This document shows positions 42,294 to 51,052 of a stretch of DNA of 64,000 nt, piece after piece (positions within the stretch are counted from its first letter, which is position 1; every line of letters starts with the position of its first letter). Origin of the DNA: Alphaproteobacteria bacterium (GTDB lineage Bacteria; Pseudomonadota; Alphaproteobacteria; JANQMY01); NCBI GenBank assembly GCA_028289425.1, contig JANQPL010000003.1:186001-250000 (forward strand), written 5' to 3'. A program made the translations under genes and the position numbers. The notes below the pieces were generated by a model. The model saw only the letters and a list, made by a program, of their open reading frames with translations, was not told where the DNA came from and ran no database searches.

Positions 42294-43274
42294 TTACCCG
42301 AACAAATCGCGCTGCGCCCGGCGCCAGAACAACAGGCCGATCGCGGCGTTGAACAGAATGAAGAAGTTATGCTGCACGAAGCCGAAGGCGGCCATTTGGC
42401 CTTCGTTCTCCGGAAACAGCACCACCCACAAGGTAATCGCGGCGGCCCGCATCGGGGTCGGAACGGCGGCCGCGAAGAACACCACCGGCAACACACCCAG
42501 CATCGCCACATAAGACGCATCAACGCCGAACAAGATGAGCGCTGTGGTGTAAACGAACACGGCAGCCAAAATGGCCGGCGAGCGCAGGACAAAGAACGCG
42601 CCATAATGCCAAAGCTTCGCCAGCCTAAACGCGTGCAATATGCGCGCCTCCCGCAACTTGTTGTTGGGCAGGATGGTGCCATTGAAATAGAGAATCCAAA
42701 CGGTGAAAAAGCACAAGCCCGCCAACGCCAAATAGGGTATGAGGCCGAACACTTCCGGCAAGGCGCCGCCGCTGAGGAAGTATCCCAGCGTCGCCCAGGC
42801 GAGCAGATAAAACACCTCGCAGAACATGATGAAGATCATCACCGAGCCCACTTCCCATGCGGGTACATTGTGGCGCCGGTTGAGGTAAACGGCCATGGCG
42901 CCCTTTCCCACCTGTTCGTTGAAGATGGAAATGATGTAAGCGCTGGCCCGTACGGGCATGATGTCTGTGTACTTGATCGGACTAATGAACCACGACAGCG
43001 CACGGGTCACCACCAGCGTGTCGATTAAGAAATAGAGAAGCGAATAGCCCACCATCAGGGCCGCCCAGGTCACCCAATCCACATTCGCAAACACTTGGGT
43101 CATGTACTCGATCAGCGACAGGCCTTCACGGGCGGCGGCGCCATTCAATCGATAATAAAGGTAGGCAAAGCAGAGTGCGGTGATAATGAGGAAGATAATG
43201 CGGCCCACATTGCTTTTGCGCGCCGGCGCGCCGGTGTCCTCTTGCTCCGTACGGGACGTTTCAGCGTCGGTCAT
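42294..43274 (-). CDS. Polytopic membrane protein, possibly flippase-like (LPG_synthase_TM-like)
   Basis: Product of 326 aa with a polar N-terminus of about 22 residues and seven to eight membrane segments (RIIFLIITALCFAYLYYRL through FILFNAAIGLLFW). The central EQVGKGAMAVYLNRRHNVP loop, with a charged-Gly-Lys pattern, is reminiscent of the lysylphosphatidylglycerol-synthase TM/flippase family; similarity is weak. Its start overlaps the SDR stop by 4 bp (ATGA) and it is followed at once by a CDP-alcohol phosphatidyltransferase gene, consistent with a lipid role. Confidence 0.6.
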   Translation of the reverse strand: MTDAETSRTEQEDTGAPARKSNVGRIIFLIITALCFAYLYYRLNGAAAREGLSLIEYMTQVFANVDWVTWAALMVGYSLLYFLIDTLVVTRALSWFISPIKYTDIMPVRASAYIISIFNEQVGKGAMAVYLNRRHNVPAWEVGSVMIFIMFCEVFYLLAWATLGYFLSGGALPEVFGLIPYLALAGLCFFTVWILYFNGTILPNNKLREARILHAFRLAKLWHYGAFFVLRSPAILAAVFVYTTALILFGVDASYVAMLGVLPVVFFAAAVPTPMRAAAITLWVVLFPENEGQMAAFGFVQHNFFILFNAAIGLLFWRRAQRDLFG

Positions 43275-44173
43275 ATCCCCACCTTCTCCGAATCAATGAT
43301 TTTCTGAAGCGTTTGTTCCAAGGGCGTCAATGTGATGCCCAAATCAACATTTGCATTCTTGGCAATGTCTTCATTTGCCGTAATGACATCGATCACCTCC
43401 GGTGAAATGCCGCCACCGGTCAAGCGCCTTGTCACGCCCGCACCCAGCTTCGCAAGCCAAATGGGGATGGACCCGATGGTCACGTCCTGGCCCATCATCT
43501 GGGCAAACCGTTCAATCAGATCCCGATAGGGCATGGGCGATGGCCCGCCCAGTTCATGGGTAAAGTGTCCCGACGGATTTGTGCGCACCGTATTCAAAAT
43601 GGTATTGGACAAATCGTCTACGTCCAGAGGGCGCATCACATAGCGCCCGCCCCCCAACAACCGTGCCTTACCCGACGAAACGGTTCTCAACAAAGCGTCC
43701 GCGCCGGCAGTGCCCGGCCCGAAGAGAATGGGTGTACGGATTATTGTGGATGAAATGCCGGCGGCACCGACAATGCGCTCGGCTTCGCCCTTGGACCGCA
43801 AATAGCTGTTGTGGGAAGACGGATCGGCACCCAGCACGCTGACGAAGACGATATGGTCCATGCCCACTTGTTTGGCTGCATCGACCACCGATTGGGTCGC
43901 ATCCACATTGGCACTTTGGTAGCTGGTGCCCTTGGCCTCGATCAAGATGCCGGCCAGATGAACGACACATTGACACCCGGCCAAAGCCACGGCGAGTTTG
44001 TTTGGATTGTCGTAGGAAATAAGGGTGGGCGCGATATTGGGGGCGGACGGCAGGCTGCCCGCCGCTTTTTCCGAGCGCACGCCCGCGACCGCCGTCACGT
44101 CGCCCAGCGCGCCGATATGCGTCAATAGATTCTGTCCAACGGCACTGTTCGCGCCGGTGATTGCGATTTTCAT
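43271..44173 (-). CDS. Extended SDR / NDUFA9-like NAD(P)-binding protein
   Basis: Product of 300 aa with an N-terminal Rossmann motif KIAITGANSAVGQNLL (GxxGxxG type), VVHLAGIL, VFVSVLGADPSSHNSYLRSKGEAE (active-site-like S and YxxxK as YLRSK) and RTPILFGPG. NDUFA9-like proteins bind NADPH and often modify or bind lipids and quinones. It heads the operon with the flippase-like protein and the phosphatidyltransferase. Confidence 0.85.
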   Translation of the reverse strand: MKIAITGANSAVGQNLLTHIGALGDVTAVAGVRSEKAAGSLPSAPNIAPTLISYDNPNKLAVALAGCQCVVHLAGILIEAKGTSYQSANVDATQSVVDAAKQVGMDHIVFVSVLGADPSSHNSYLRSKGEAERIVGAAGISSTIIRTPILFGPGTAGADALLRTVSSGKARLLGGGRYVMRPLDVDDLSNTILNTVRTNPSGHFTHELGGPSPMPYRDLIERFAQMMGQDVTIGSIPIWLAKLGAGVTRRLTGGGISPEVIDVITANEDIAKNANVDLGITLTPLEQTLQKIIDSEKVGI

Positions 44174-44442
44174 CGCCCAATCGGCCCTTTTTGTCTCTGT
44201 TGCGACGCAGCACCCCCGCCGGCGCCTCGCCTATCCCTACTATGTAGCAAGCAAGAGCCATTTGGCACCCCCAAAAGCGTGCGTGAAACATTCCTGAAAC
44301 AAAAAAGCCGCACAGTCACGGTTGCGTGAACGGAGGCGGCCCCCAACATTGGAGGATATTCCGTTACCTGATAGTGTCTCGCGGGGAGTCGCCGGTTGAG
44401 GGTATCTGCGAATATGAGGGCGATTGGAGAGGGACAAGTTTC

Positions 44443-44853
44443 ATGAGATGGATCTTACGCGCGTTTGGGTTGCTGCTGGTTGCACTGCTGCTGGTTGGTG
44501 GAGTTTACCAATATGCTGCGGAAAGCAGAGAGGTCGTCGTCCTCACGACTTACGGCGAGGAAGGGTCGCCGCAAGAAACGCGACTCTGGATTGTCGATCT
44601 GGAGGCGTATCAGTATTTACGCGCCGGATTTGACGGCGCCGGATGGTATCAACGCCTTATCGCTGATCCGGAAGTTGAAGTCGTTCGCAATGGAGACGGC
44701 GCCATTTACACCGCCGTGCCGGACCCATCGAAAACCGCCCAGGTGAATGATCTGATGGCGGACAAATATGGTTGGGCAGATGCTTACATCGGCATGCTGT
44801 TTGGCCGGGGCGGTGCCATTGCGGTTCGTCTGGAACCGGTTGAAGCGGAATAG
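44443..44853 (+). CDS. Membrane-anchored split-barrel-like protein (tandem paralogue 1)
   Basis: Product of 136 aa from the ATG at 44443, with GGAGAGGGA upstream. An N-terminal helix (AFGLLLVALLLVGGVYQYA) is followed by a domain with VVVLTTYGEEGSPQETRLWIV, GWYQRLIADPEVEVV and KYGWADAYIGMLFGR. The layout matches nitroreductase/deazaflavin-type split barrels (TTxG...T.LW, WY.NL.ADP.V). Cofactor use is not proven. It shares about half its residues with the next gene, 15 bp downstream, and both are 136 aa. Confidence 0.75.
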   Translation: MRWILRAFGLLLVALLLVGGVYQYAAESREVVVLTTYGEEGSPQETRLWIVDLEAYQYLRAGFDGAGWYQRLIADPEVEVVRNGDGAIYTAVPDPSKTAQVNDLMADKYGWADAYIGMLFGRGGAIAVRLEPVEAE

Positions 44854-44868
44854 TCATACGGTCTTGCC

Positions 44869-45279
44869 ATGAAGTGGGTCTTGCGCATTGCTGTGTTGCT
44901 TGTCCTTGCACCGGTTGCTCTGTTCGGCAGTTTGCAGCTTGCATCGGAAAGCGGCGAGGTGGTCGTGGTAACGACCACCAACAGCGACGGTGCGCCCGTC
45001 GTAACGCGCTTATGGGTCATTGATTATGAAGGGCATCAATATCTGCGCTCGCTAAGCCCGACCGCTGGATGGTACCTACGTCTCTTGGCGGCGCCCCAGG
45101 TGAACGTTGTGCGCGCCGGCATGGGGGCGGATTACAACGCGGTTCCCGCTCCCGATAAAGTAGAGGCCATAAATCGCCTAACCGCAGAAAAATATGGCTG
45201 GGCGGATGCATATATCGGCACCATCTTAGGCAGAGACGAGGCTGTCGCCGTCCGGCTGGAGCCGGTAGCAAGTGAATAA
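44869..45279 (+). CDS. Membrane-anchored split-barrel-like protein (tandem paralogue 2)
   Basis: Product of 136 aa and a clear tandem duplicate of the previous gene: VVVVTTTNSDGAPVVTRLWVI, GWYLRLLAAPQVNVV, KYGWADAYIGTILGRDEAVAVRLEPV. It also has an N-terminal membrane helix (IAVLLVLAPVALFGSLQLA). The pair probably forms an envelope-associated complex, perhaps redox-active; that is inference. Confidence 0.75.
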   Translation: MKWVLRIAVLLVLAPVALFGSLQLASESGEVVVVTTTNSDGAPVVTRLWVIDYEGHQYLRSLSPTAGWYLRLLAAPQVNVVRAGMGADYNAVPAPDKVEAINRLTAEKYGWADAYIGTILGRDEAVAVRLEPVASE

Positions 45280-45347
45280 GGGTCGGGAGCGACATACTCC
45301 TGAAGAACACGCCCCCCTTTTATCAGCGCACCTCATCGATCTATCGA

Positions 45348-45959
45348 TCAGGGATAGATCATCCGGATATTGCAGTCCCCAGTGATGGAACGGTTCGGGT
45401 TGATGTCATAGCTGCTGATCGCTTGCAGCAAAACAGCTCCGTTATCATTGGCCCATGTGCACGTGACCAGAAGGCTCTGAACGTTTGGGCGGATCGAGGG
45501 GCGCTCGGTTTCCGTGCAGGTGCCATCAGGTGCTTCGATTTGTGCGCTGATAATATTGTTGCATTGTTCGGGAGGCATTCTCGGAAACTGCCAAGTTACC
45601 ATGCCGGTATCGCCACTGCAGTGCATGTTCCCAAGTCGGATCGTTGGTTCGCCCTGTTTGCGGTATCCGGCCCTCGTATGTTTCCGATAGCCGAGAGCCG
45701 TGAGCGACTGCTCCACCTGTTCACAAGACATGAAGGGGCGAACGCCGTTCAGTTCAAAATGCGAAAAAGAACCGGCGTCTTTTGATTTGGAAGTGTCGGG
45801 TCGTTGCGCATCCGCTTGGTTGCTTTCAGCGCCCCCTGCATCCGACGTCATATTGGCGGCAGGGTCGGCCTCAAGGCCAGGTCCAAACTCCGCTGACGCA
45901 GGCGCAAGAAGGCCCAGGCTTAAGAGGACAAAAAAGGGCACGGTTCTGTGAAATGACAT
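45348..45959 (-). CDS. Secreted protein of unknown function
   Basis: Product of 203 aa from the ATG at 45959, with GGAAGG 6 bp upstream; the longer open frame has no such support. A signal peptide (FHRTVPFFVLLSLGLLAPASA) is followed by a low-complexity Asp/Ala/Gln-rich linker and a C-terminal domain of about 120 residues with five cysteines (SCEQVEQSLTALGYRK, MHCSGDTG, QCNNII, GTCTETE, DCNIRMIYP). The Cys content and export suggest a disulfide-stabilised periplasmic domain. No family recognised. Confidence 0.75.
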   Translation of the reverse strand: MSFHRTVPFFVLLSLGLLAPASAEFGPGLEADPAANMTSDAGGAESNQADAQRPDTSKSKDAGSFSHFELNGVRPFMSCEQVEQSLTALGYRKHTRAGYRKQGEPTIRLGNMHCSGDTGMVTWQFPRMPPEQCNNIISAQIEAPDGTCTETERPSIRPNVQSLLVTCTWANDNGAVLLQAISSYDINPNRSITGDCNIRMIYP

Positions 45960-46059
45960 GAAGCGCCTTCCCTGTGGAAACAGGCGGATAACCAAAACAG
46001 CACACGCCCAGGGAGAATACGTGCATCTACGGTCACAGGAAAGGGCTAAACCGCCGTGA

Positions 46060-47661
46060 CTAAATCCGCCGGCCGGCATCCTTCCAATACTGATCGCGCA
46101 CATCGCGCTTGAGGATTTTGCCGTTGGCGCTGCGGGGAAAATCGTCCACAAAGTCGACGGACTTGGGCGCTTTCACACCGCCCAGTTTTTCCTTTGATTT
46201 GGACAAGATGGTTTTCGCATCCAGTTTGGCACCGTCATCCAATTGCACGACGGCTTTGACCGCCTCGCCCCATTTGTCGTCCGGCACGCCGATCACGACC
46301 ACCGCTTTGATGCCCGGCAGCGTGGACACGACGTTTTCCACTTCCGCCGAATACACGTTGAAGCCGCCGGTGATGATCATGTCTTTCTTGCGGTCCACAA
46401 TATAGAGATAGCCGTCGTCATCGATACGTCCGATGTCGCCGGTTTTGTGCCACTCGCCCACGCGGGTTTCCGCGGTGGCTTCCGGGTTCTCGAAATACCC
46501 TTCCATGACCATCGGCCCCTGTACGACAATCTCGCCGATTTCGCCGGGCGGAAGCAGTGTGCCGTTTTCGTCCAAGATGCCCAGTTTCGAAAAGGGCGTG
46601 GCCCGCCCAACGGAGCTCAGCCGTTCGTCCGAGGCAATCTTGCCATCGACAAAGTGTTCCTCTGCCGGCAGGTGCGCGATCAACATGGGACATTCGGTCT
46701 GGCCAAAGCCGCCCACCATGACGGGCCCCAGCAGTTTGAGGGCTTCCTTGAGTTTTTCGATCGAGATCGGTGCTGATCCGTACGCAAATCGTTTAATCGA
46801 CGACAAATCCCTTTGCTTGACATCCGGCTGGTCGAGAAGCGCGTAGACGGCCGTCGGCGGCAGAAACAGGTTGGTGACTTTGTACTTTTCGACGGCATCC
46901 AGCACCGCCGGAATGTCGATCTGCGGCAGGATGACGGACAGCCCGCCCTGATACATGATGGTGAAGATGATGCGCCCGCCCACATGAGTCATGGGGGCTG
47001 CAGCAAGATTAACCGGCGGCGGATCGCCTTCTTTCAATTGTATTGACGCAACGCCCTTAAGAATCGCGTCGAAATTACGGTTGCTGAGTGCCACCGCCTT
47101 CGGCAGGCCGGTGGTGCCGCCGGTCATGGGAATGGACACTATATCCGTAGGCAGATAATCGATGTCAGGCGGTGTTGCCGGAAACCCATCCGCCCACGCT
47201 TTCAATTCGGGCCCATGGGCGCCTTCCCGATCGATGCAAACGATTTGTTTGATGTTGGGGGCGACCTTCTTGATGGTCGGCACGGCTGCTTCAAACGCGC
47301 TGTGATAGAACAACACATCGCAGCCGAATTTTTCGAGCAAGGCGGCATTGTCGTCGAGTGAGTTGCGCGGGTTGATCGGCACCCAAATGGCGCCGGCGCG
47401 AATGATGCCCATGGTGGCCGCAAACCCCCAGGGATCATTGGGACTGAAAACGGCCCCCCGCATGCCTTTCTCAATGCCGGCCTCCACAAGGCCGTTTGCC
47501 ACCCGGCAGGAGAGGTCATGAATGGCCCCATAGGTGATGGGCGCTTCTTCGAAAATGAAGCAATCGCGCTCGCGATACTTGGCACAGGCCTCATCGACCA
47601 ATTCGATTAAGCTTTGCGTTTTTGGGGATGATGCGGTGGACTGAGCTGCGGCGTTCGACAT
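46060..47661 (-). CDS. AMP-forming acyl-CoA synthetase (FadD-like)
   Basis: Activates a carboxylic acid to its CoA thioester with ATP. The product is 533 aa from the ATG at 47661, with AAGGTGAGG upstream. ANL motifs: P-loop IPMTGGTTGLPKAVALS, GGFGQTECPM (A5), YLYIVDRKKDMIITGGFNVYSAEVE (hinge) and the A10 lysine in FPRSANGKILKRDVRDQY. Acyl chain unknown. It is divergent from the MaoC operon across a perfect palindrome, so it probably makes the CoA ester on which the island acts. Confidence 0.92.
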   Translation of the reverse strand: MSNAAAQSTASSPKTQSLIELVDEACAKYRERDCFIFEEAPITYGAIHDLSCRVANGLVEAGIEKGMRGAVFSPNDPWGFAATMGIIRAGAIWVPINPRNSLDDNAALLEKFGCDVLFYHSAFEAAVPTIKKVAPNIKQIVCIDREGAHGPELKAWADGFPATPPDIDYLPTDIVSIPMTGGTTGLPKAVALSNRNFDAILKGVASIQLKEGDPPPVNLAAAPMTHVGGRIIFTIMYQGGLSVILPQIDIPAVLDAVEKYKVTNLFLPPTAVYALLDQPDVKQRDLSSIKRFAYGSAPISIEKLKEALKLLGPVMVGGFGQTECPMLIAHLPAEEHFVDGKIASDERLSSVGRATPFSKLGILDENGTLLPPGEIGEIVVQGPMVMEGYFENPEATAETRVGEWHKTGDIGRIDDDGYLYIVDRKKDMIITGGFNVYSAEVENVVSTLPGIKAVVVIGVPDDKWGEAVKAVVQLDDGAKLDAKTILSKSKEKLGGVKAPKSVDFVDDFPRSANGKILKRDVRDQYWKDAGRRI

Positions 47662-47732
47662 GACCCTCACCTTTCGTTTGACGCGCCGACCATAGTCCCC
47701 ACCCGAAACCGATCCCATCGAAACTTGGGCTT

Positions 47733-47753
47733 CATATCTGTATATCAGATATG
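47733..47753. promoter_or_regulatory. Perfect 21-bp palindromic operator candidate
   Basis: Arms CATATCTG (47733-47740) and CAGATATG (47746-47753) around TATAT. It sits in the 176-bp gap between the acyl-CoA synthetase and the MaoC operon, 85 bp from the plus-strand start and 72 bp from the minus-strand start, a good place for one dimeric repressor to control both. Confidence 0.6.
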
Positions 47754-47837
47754 TGATTTACCAGCAGAATTGTGATTTACTTATTGCGGGCCGATTTGGC
47801 TTGTGGGCACATAGGTCTCAACAAGATCAACAATCAC

Positions 47838-48362
47838 ATGGGTGAAGCGATGGGCGTCGAACCAGCCGAAGATTTCCGATCACAAGCCAAACTGCGCGCC
47901 CGTGGGCATCTGTTCGAGGATTTTACGGAAGGCGAAGTCTTCCATCACCATTGGGGCCGCACCATCACCGAAACGGACAACACACTGTTTTCCACGCTGA
48001 CGCTCAGCTTCAATCCCCAATACTACAATCGCGAATATGCCAAGGCCCACGGCCATAAAGACACAGTGGTCAACCCGCTGTTTGTCTTCAATGTGGTACT
48101 GGGCCTGAGTGTGGAAGATCTGAGCGAAATCGGCGGCCCATTCCTGGGCGTGTTCGATCTCACCTATCACCAGCCCGTTTATCCGGGCGATACGATCACC
48201 GCCCGCAGCACTACGCTCGAGAAGCGCGTGTCCAACAGCAACCCCAATAACGGCATCGTCACCTGGCATACCGAAGGGTTTAATCAGAACGGTGAGCGCG
48301 TCATCGACTACAAGCGCACCAATCTGTGCCGCAAGCGTAATTCGGAGAAATTGGTTCCATGA
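47838..48362 (+). CDS. MaoC-like protein, N-terminal half of mesaconyl-CoA hydratase type
   Basis: Product of about 174 aa (ATG 47838; ATG 47850 is also possible and has GGGTGA before it). Hot-dog fold: FEDFTEGEVFHHHWGRTITETDN, FNPQYYNREYAKAHGHKD, VFDLTYHQPVYPGDTITARS and TWHTEGFNQNGERVIDY. The order of motifs matches the N-terminal half of mesaconyl-CoA hydratase (about 340 aa in Rhodobacter-type Mch). Its stop overlaps the next MaoC gene (ATGA), which matches the other half. It is probably an obligate heteromer that hydrates mesaconyl-CoA or a related enoyl-CoA. Confidence 0.8.
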   Translation: MGEAMGVEPAEDFRSQAKLRARGHLFEDFTEGEVFHHHWGRTITETDNTLFSTLTLSFNPQYYNREYAKAHGHKDTVVNPLFVFNVVLGLSVEDLSEIGGPFLGVFDLTYHQPVYPGDTITARSTTLEKRVSNSNPNNGIVTWHTEGFNQNGERVIDYKRTNLCRKRNSEKLVP

Positions 48363-48850
48363 CACTTCCCCCCGACATGCAAAAGCTTACCGGCAACGAC
48401 TCCTATTTCGAGGATTTCGAGGAAGGTCAGGTGATCCGCCACGCGCGCGGCAAAACCATTGAGAATTTGGAGAACGTGTTGTTCACCAATCTCACCATGA
48501 ACACCGCCCAAGGCCACTTCAACGAACATGCCATGGCGGGAACACCCTTCGGCCAACGCTTGTCCTATGGCGGCTGCAATTTCTCCGTGGTGATGGGTCT
48601 TGCGTCTCAAGACACATGCGAAAACGCCATTGCGGAATTGGGCATGGACAAAATTCGCCTCAAGAATCCCGTCTTCCACGGCGACACGGTCTATGCCTAT
48701 AGCCAGGTGCTGGAGAAGAAAGACGCCGCCCGCGACGACGCGGGCGAGGTGCGCTTTAAGCATTGGGGCGTCAACCAAGACGATAAAGTGGTGTTCGAAG
48801 GGGAACGCCGTGTGCTGATCAAACGCAAAAGCCATTGGCTCGAAGGGTGA
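48359..48850 (+). CDS. MaoC-like protein, C-terminal half of mesaconyl-CoA hydratase type
   Basis: Product of 163 aa. Motifs such as NTAQGHFNEHAM, FGQRLSYGGCNFSVVMGL, NPVFHGDTVYAYSQVLEKK and DDAGEVRFKHWGVNQ correspond to the C-terminal half of mesaconyl-CoA hydratase. The start overlaps the previous stop (ATGA), so both hot-dog halves are made together. The CoA-transferase gene starts 4 bp after its stop. Confidence 0.82.
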   Translation: MTLPPDMQKLTGNDSYFEDFEEGQVIRHARGKTIENLENVLFTNLTMNTAQGHFNEHAMAGTPFGQRLSYGGCNFSVVMGLASQDTCENAIAELGMDKIRLKNPVFHGDTVYAYSQVLEKKDAARDDAGEVRFKHWGVNQDDKVVFEGERRVLIKRKSHWLEG

Positions 48851-48854
48851 TTGC

Positions 48855-50096
48855 ATGAGCGCTTTTCGCAATACAGGCTTCGGTGCCTTACAAGGCCTCA
48901 AAGTCCTCGACTTCACACAAGCCCTCGCCGGCCCTTATTGCACCAGCATGTTGGCCGACCATGGCGCCGACGTGGTTAAGATTGAGTCGCTGATGGGCGA
49001 CGGCAGCCGGTTTGCCGGCCCCTACCGCGACGATGATGAAGAAAAATCTCTCTGCGGCTATTTCCAAAGCGTCAACCGCAATAAGCGCGGCGTGTCCGTC
49101 GACCTCAAAAGTAAAGACGGCCAGCAAGCCATGCGCAAACTCGCCAAAGAAGCCGATGTGGTGGTGGAAAACTTCCGCAGCGGCGTGATGGACCGGCTCG
49201 GACTGTCTTACGAAACCCTGTCCGAACAAAATCCCAAACTTGTGTACGCCGCCATCCGCGGGTTTGGAGACCCGCGCACGGGCACAAGCCCCTATGCGAA
49301 TTGGCCGGCCTTTGATGTGGTGTCCCAAGCCATGGGCAGCCTTATCACCACGACGGGTCCCGATCCGGAAACTCTGGCCAAGGTAGGCCCAGGCGCCGGC
49401 GACATCGTGCCGGCCATGCAAGCGGCTTTCGCCATCATGGCAGCCGTCTACCGCGCCCGCGAAACGGGCCAAGGCCAATTCGTTGACGTGGGCATGGTCG
49501 ATGCGGTTTTGTCCTTATGCGAACGAAACGTCTATCAATATTCGTACAAAGGCCTGCCGGGCCGGCCCGAAGGCAATCGCCATCCGTTGATCTGCCCCTT
49601 TGCGATGTTCGAAGCCAAAGACGGCTGGATTGCCATTGCCGCTGCGCGGGACGGCATGTGGAAGATCCTGTGCAAAGAGCTGGGCATGCCGGAATACGCC
49701 ACGGACGAACGATTTGCGACGGGTCAGGCACGCATTGCCAATCGTGTCGACTGCGAAGCGGTCATCACCGAACGCACAAGTAAGCTGACCAAAGCCGAAC
49801 TTACGGAAATTCTCGGCGGCAAGATCCCCTTCGGTCCGGTGATGGACATGGTGGACATTTCCGGAGACGAACACTTTGCCGCCCGCGAGATGATTGTGGA
49901 TGTGGAACAGCCCGGTTGCGACACGCCGTCGAAGATTGCCGGCGTTCCCGCCAAAATGACGGAAACACCCGGCCGCGTGGCCGCGCGCAGCCCGCTGCTG
50001 GGCGAACATACAAACGAAATCCTGCGGGCCATCGGCTATTCCGCGGACGAAATTAACAAACTTATCGAGACGGACGTATTCAAAGCGACCGCTTGA
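48855..50096 (+). CDS. Family III CoA-transferase (CaiB/BaiF/Mct-like)
   Basis: Product of 413 aa. The family III pattern is ALQGLKVLDFTQALAGPYCT, VVVENFRSGVMDRLGL and the catalytic-Asp region WPAFDVVSQAMGSL. Such enzymes move CoA between carboxylates, sometimes within one molecule, as mesaconyl-CoA C1-C4 transferase does. Lying between the mesaconyl-CoA-hydratase-like pair and a malyl-CoA-lyase family gene, a mesaconyl- or itaconyl-type substrate is likely (inference from context). Confidence 0.88.
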   Translation: MSAFRNTGFGALQGLKVLDFTQALAGPYCTSMLADHGADVVKIESLMGDGSRFAGPYRDDDEEKSLCGYFQSVNRNKRGVSVDLKSKDGQQAMRKLAKEADVVVENFRSGVMDRLGLSYETLSEQNPKLVYAAIRGFGDPRTGTSPYANWPAFDVVSQAMGSLITTTGPDPETLAKVGPGAGDIVPAMQAAFAIMAAVYRARETGQGQFVDVGMVDAVLSLCERNVYQYSYKGLPGRPEGNRHPLICPFAMFEAKDGWIAIAAARDGMWKILCKELGMPEYATDERFATGQARIANRVDCEAVITERTSKLTKAELTEILGGKIPFGPVMDMVDISGDEHFAAREMIVDVEQPGCDTPSKIAGVPAKMTETPGRVAARSPLLGEHTNEILRAIGYSADEINKLIETDVFKATA

Positions 50097-50116
50097 GACT
50101 TTCGAAGGAGATCCTC

Positions 50117-51031
50117 ATGTACCAACGCCCCTTACGCCTCCGCCGGTCCCAGCTCGCGGTGCCCGGCTCGAGCGAAAAAATGCTCGGCAAAGCCGCCGCC
50201 AGCGCCGCCGACCACGTGTTCTGCGATTTGGAAGATGCCGTCGCCCCCAACGCAAAGCCGGCCGCGCGTCATCAGATTGTTGATGCGCTCAACAATCTCG
50301 ACTGGGGCAAGAAAACCCGTTGCGTGCGCGTGAACGATACATCGACCGAGTGGTGCTACGAAGACATCATCACCGTTATCGAAGGCGCCGGGGAAAATCT
50401 CGATACCATCATGGTGCCCAAAGTAATGAACGGAGCCGACGTTCTGTTTGCGGACAAGCTGATCTCGCAGCTTGAACAGAAACTCAAACTGAAAAAGCAA
50501 ATCGGCATTGAAGTGCTGATCGAAGAAGTGGAGGCCCTGCAGAATGTGGAGGAGATCTCCACCGCAAGCCCGCGCCTTGAAGCCATGATCTTCGGCATGG
50601 GCGATTACTCAGCGTCCATGGGCGTCGATATTCGCGAGATCGGCGGCGACAACTCCAGCTATCCCGGTGACATTTGGCACTTTGCCCGCTTCAAGATCAC
50701 CGTGGCGGCGCGGTCTGCCGGGATCGACGCGGTCGATGGTCCGTATGCCAATTTCAAGGACGAAGACGGCTTTCGCGTGGAATGTAAGCGGGCCAATACG
50801 CTGGGCATGGTGGGCAAATGGGCCATTCACCCGGCGCAGATCGAGCCCGCGCTTGACGTCTTCTCTCCGCGTGAAAAAGACGTGGCCTGGGCGCGCGACA
50901 TGGCGGCAGCCTATCAAAAGGCGGAAGCCGAAGGACTGGGGTCGGTCAACCACAAGGGTGTAATGGTCGATGCCGCGTCCATGCGCATTTTCAACAACAT
51001 TCTGAAGAAGGCCGATTTGATCGGCATGTAA
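50117..51031 (+). CDS. L-malyl-CoA / beta-methylmalyl-CoA lyase family protein (CitE-like)
   Basis: Cleaves malyl-, methylmalyl- or citramalyl-CoA to glyoxylate or pyruvate and an acyl-CoA. The product is 304 aa from the ATG at 50117, with GAAGGAGA upstream. Motifs match Rhodobacter-type Mcl1: ASAADHVFCDLEDAVAPN (metal site), NLDWGKKTRCVRVN, PRLEAMIFGMGDYSASMG, DAVDGPYANFKDEDGF and LGMVGKWAIHPAQIEPA. Which substrate is used (malyl-, beta-methylmalyl- or citramalyl-CoA) is not decidable here, so no gene symbol is given. Confidence 0.9.
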   Translation: MYQRPLRLRRSQLAVPGSSEKMLGKAAASAADHVFCDLEDAVAPNAKPAARHQIVDALNNLDWGKKTRCVRVNDTSTEWCYEDIITVIEGAGENLDTIMVPKVMNGADVLFADKLISQLEQKLKLKKQIGIEVLIEEVEALQNVEEISTASPRLEAMIFGMGDYSASMGVDIREIGGDNSSYPGDIWHFARFKITVAARSAGIDAVDGPYANFKDEDGFRVECKRANTLGMVGKWAIHPAQIEPALDVFSPREKDVAWARDMAAAYQKAEAEGLGSVNHKGVMVDAASMRIFNNILKKADLIGM

Positions 51032-51052
51032 CCACAACAATCGTGTGAGCCC

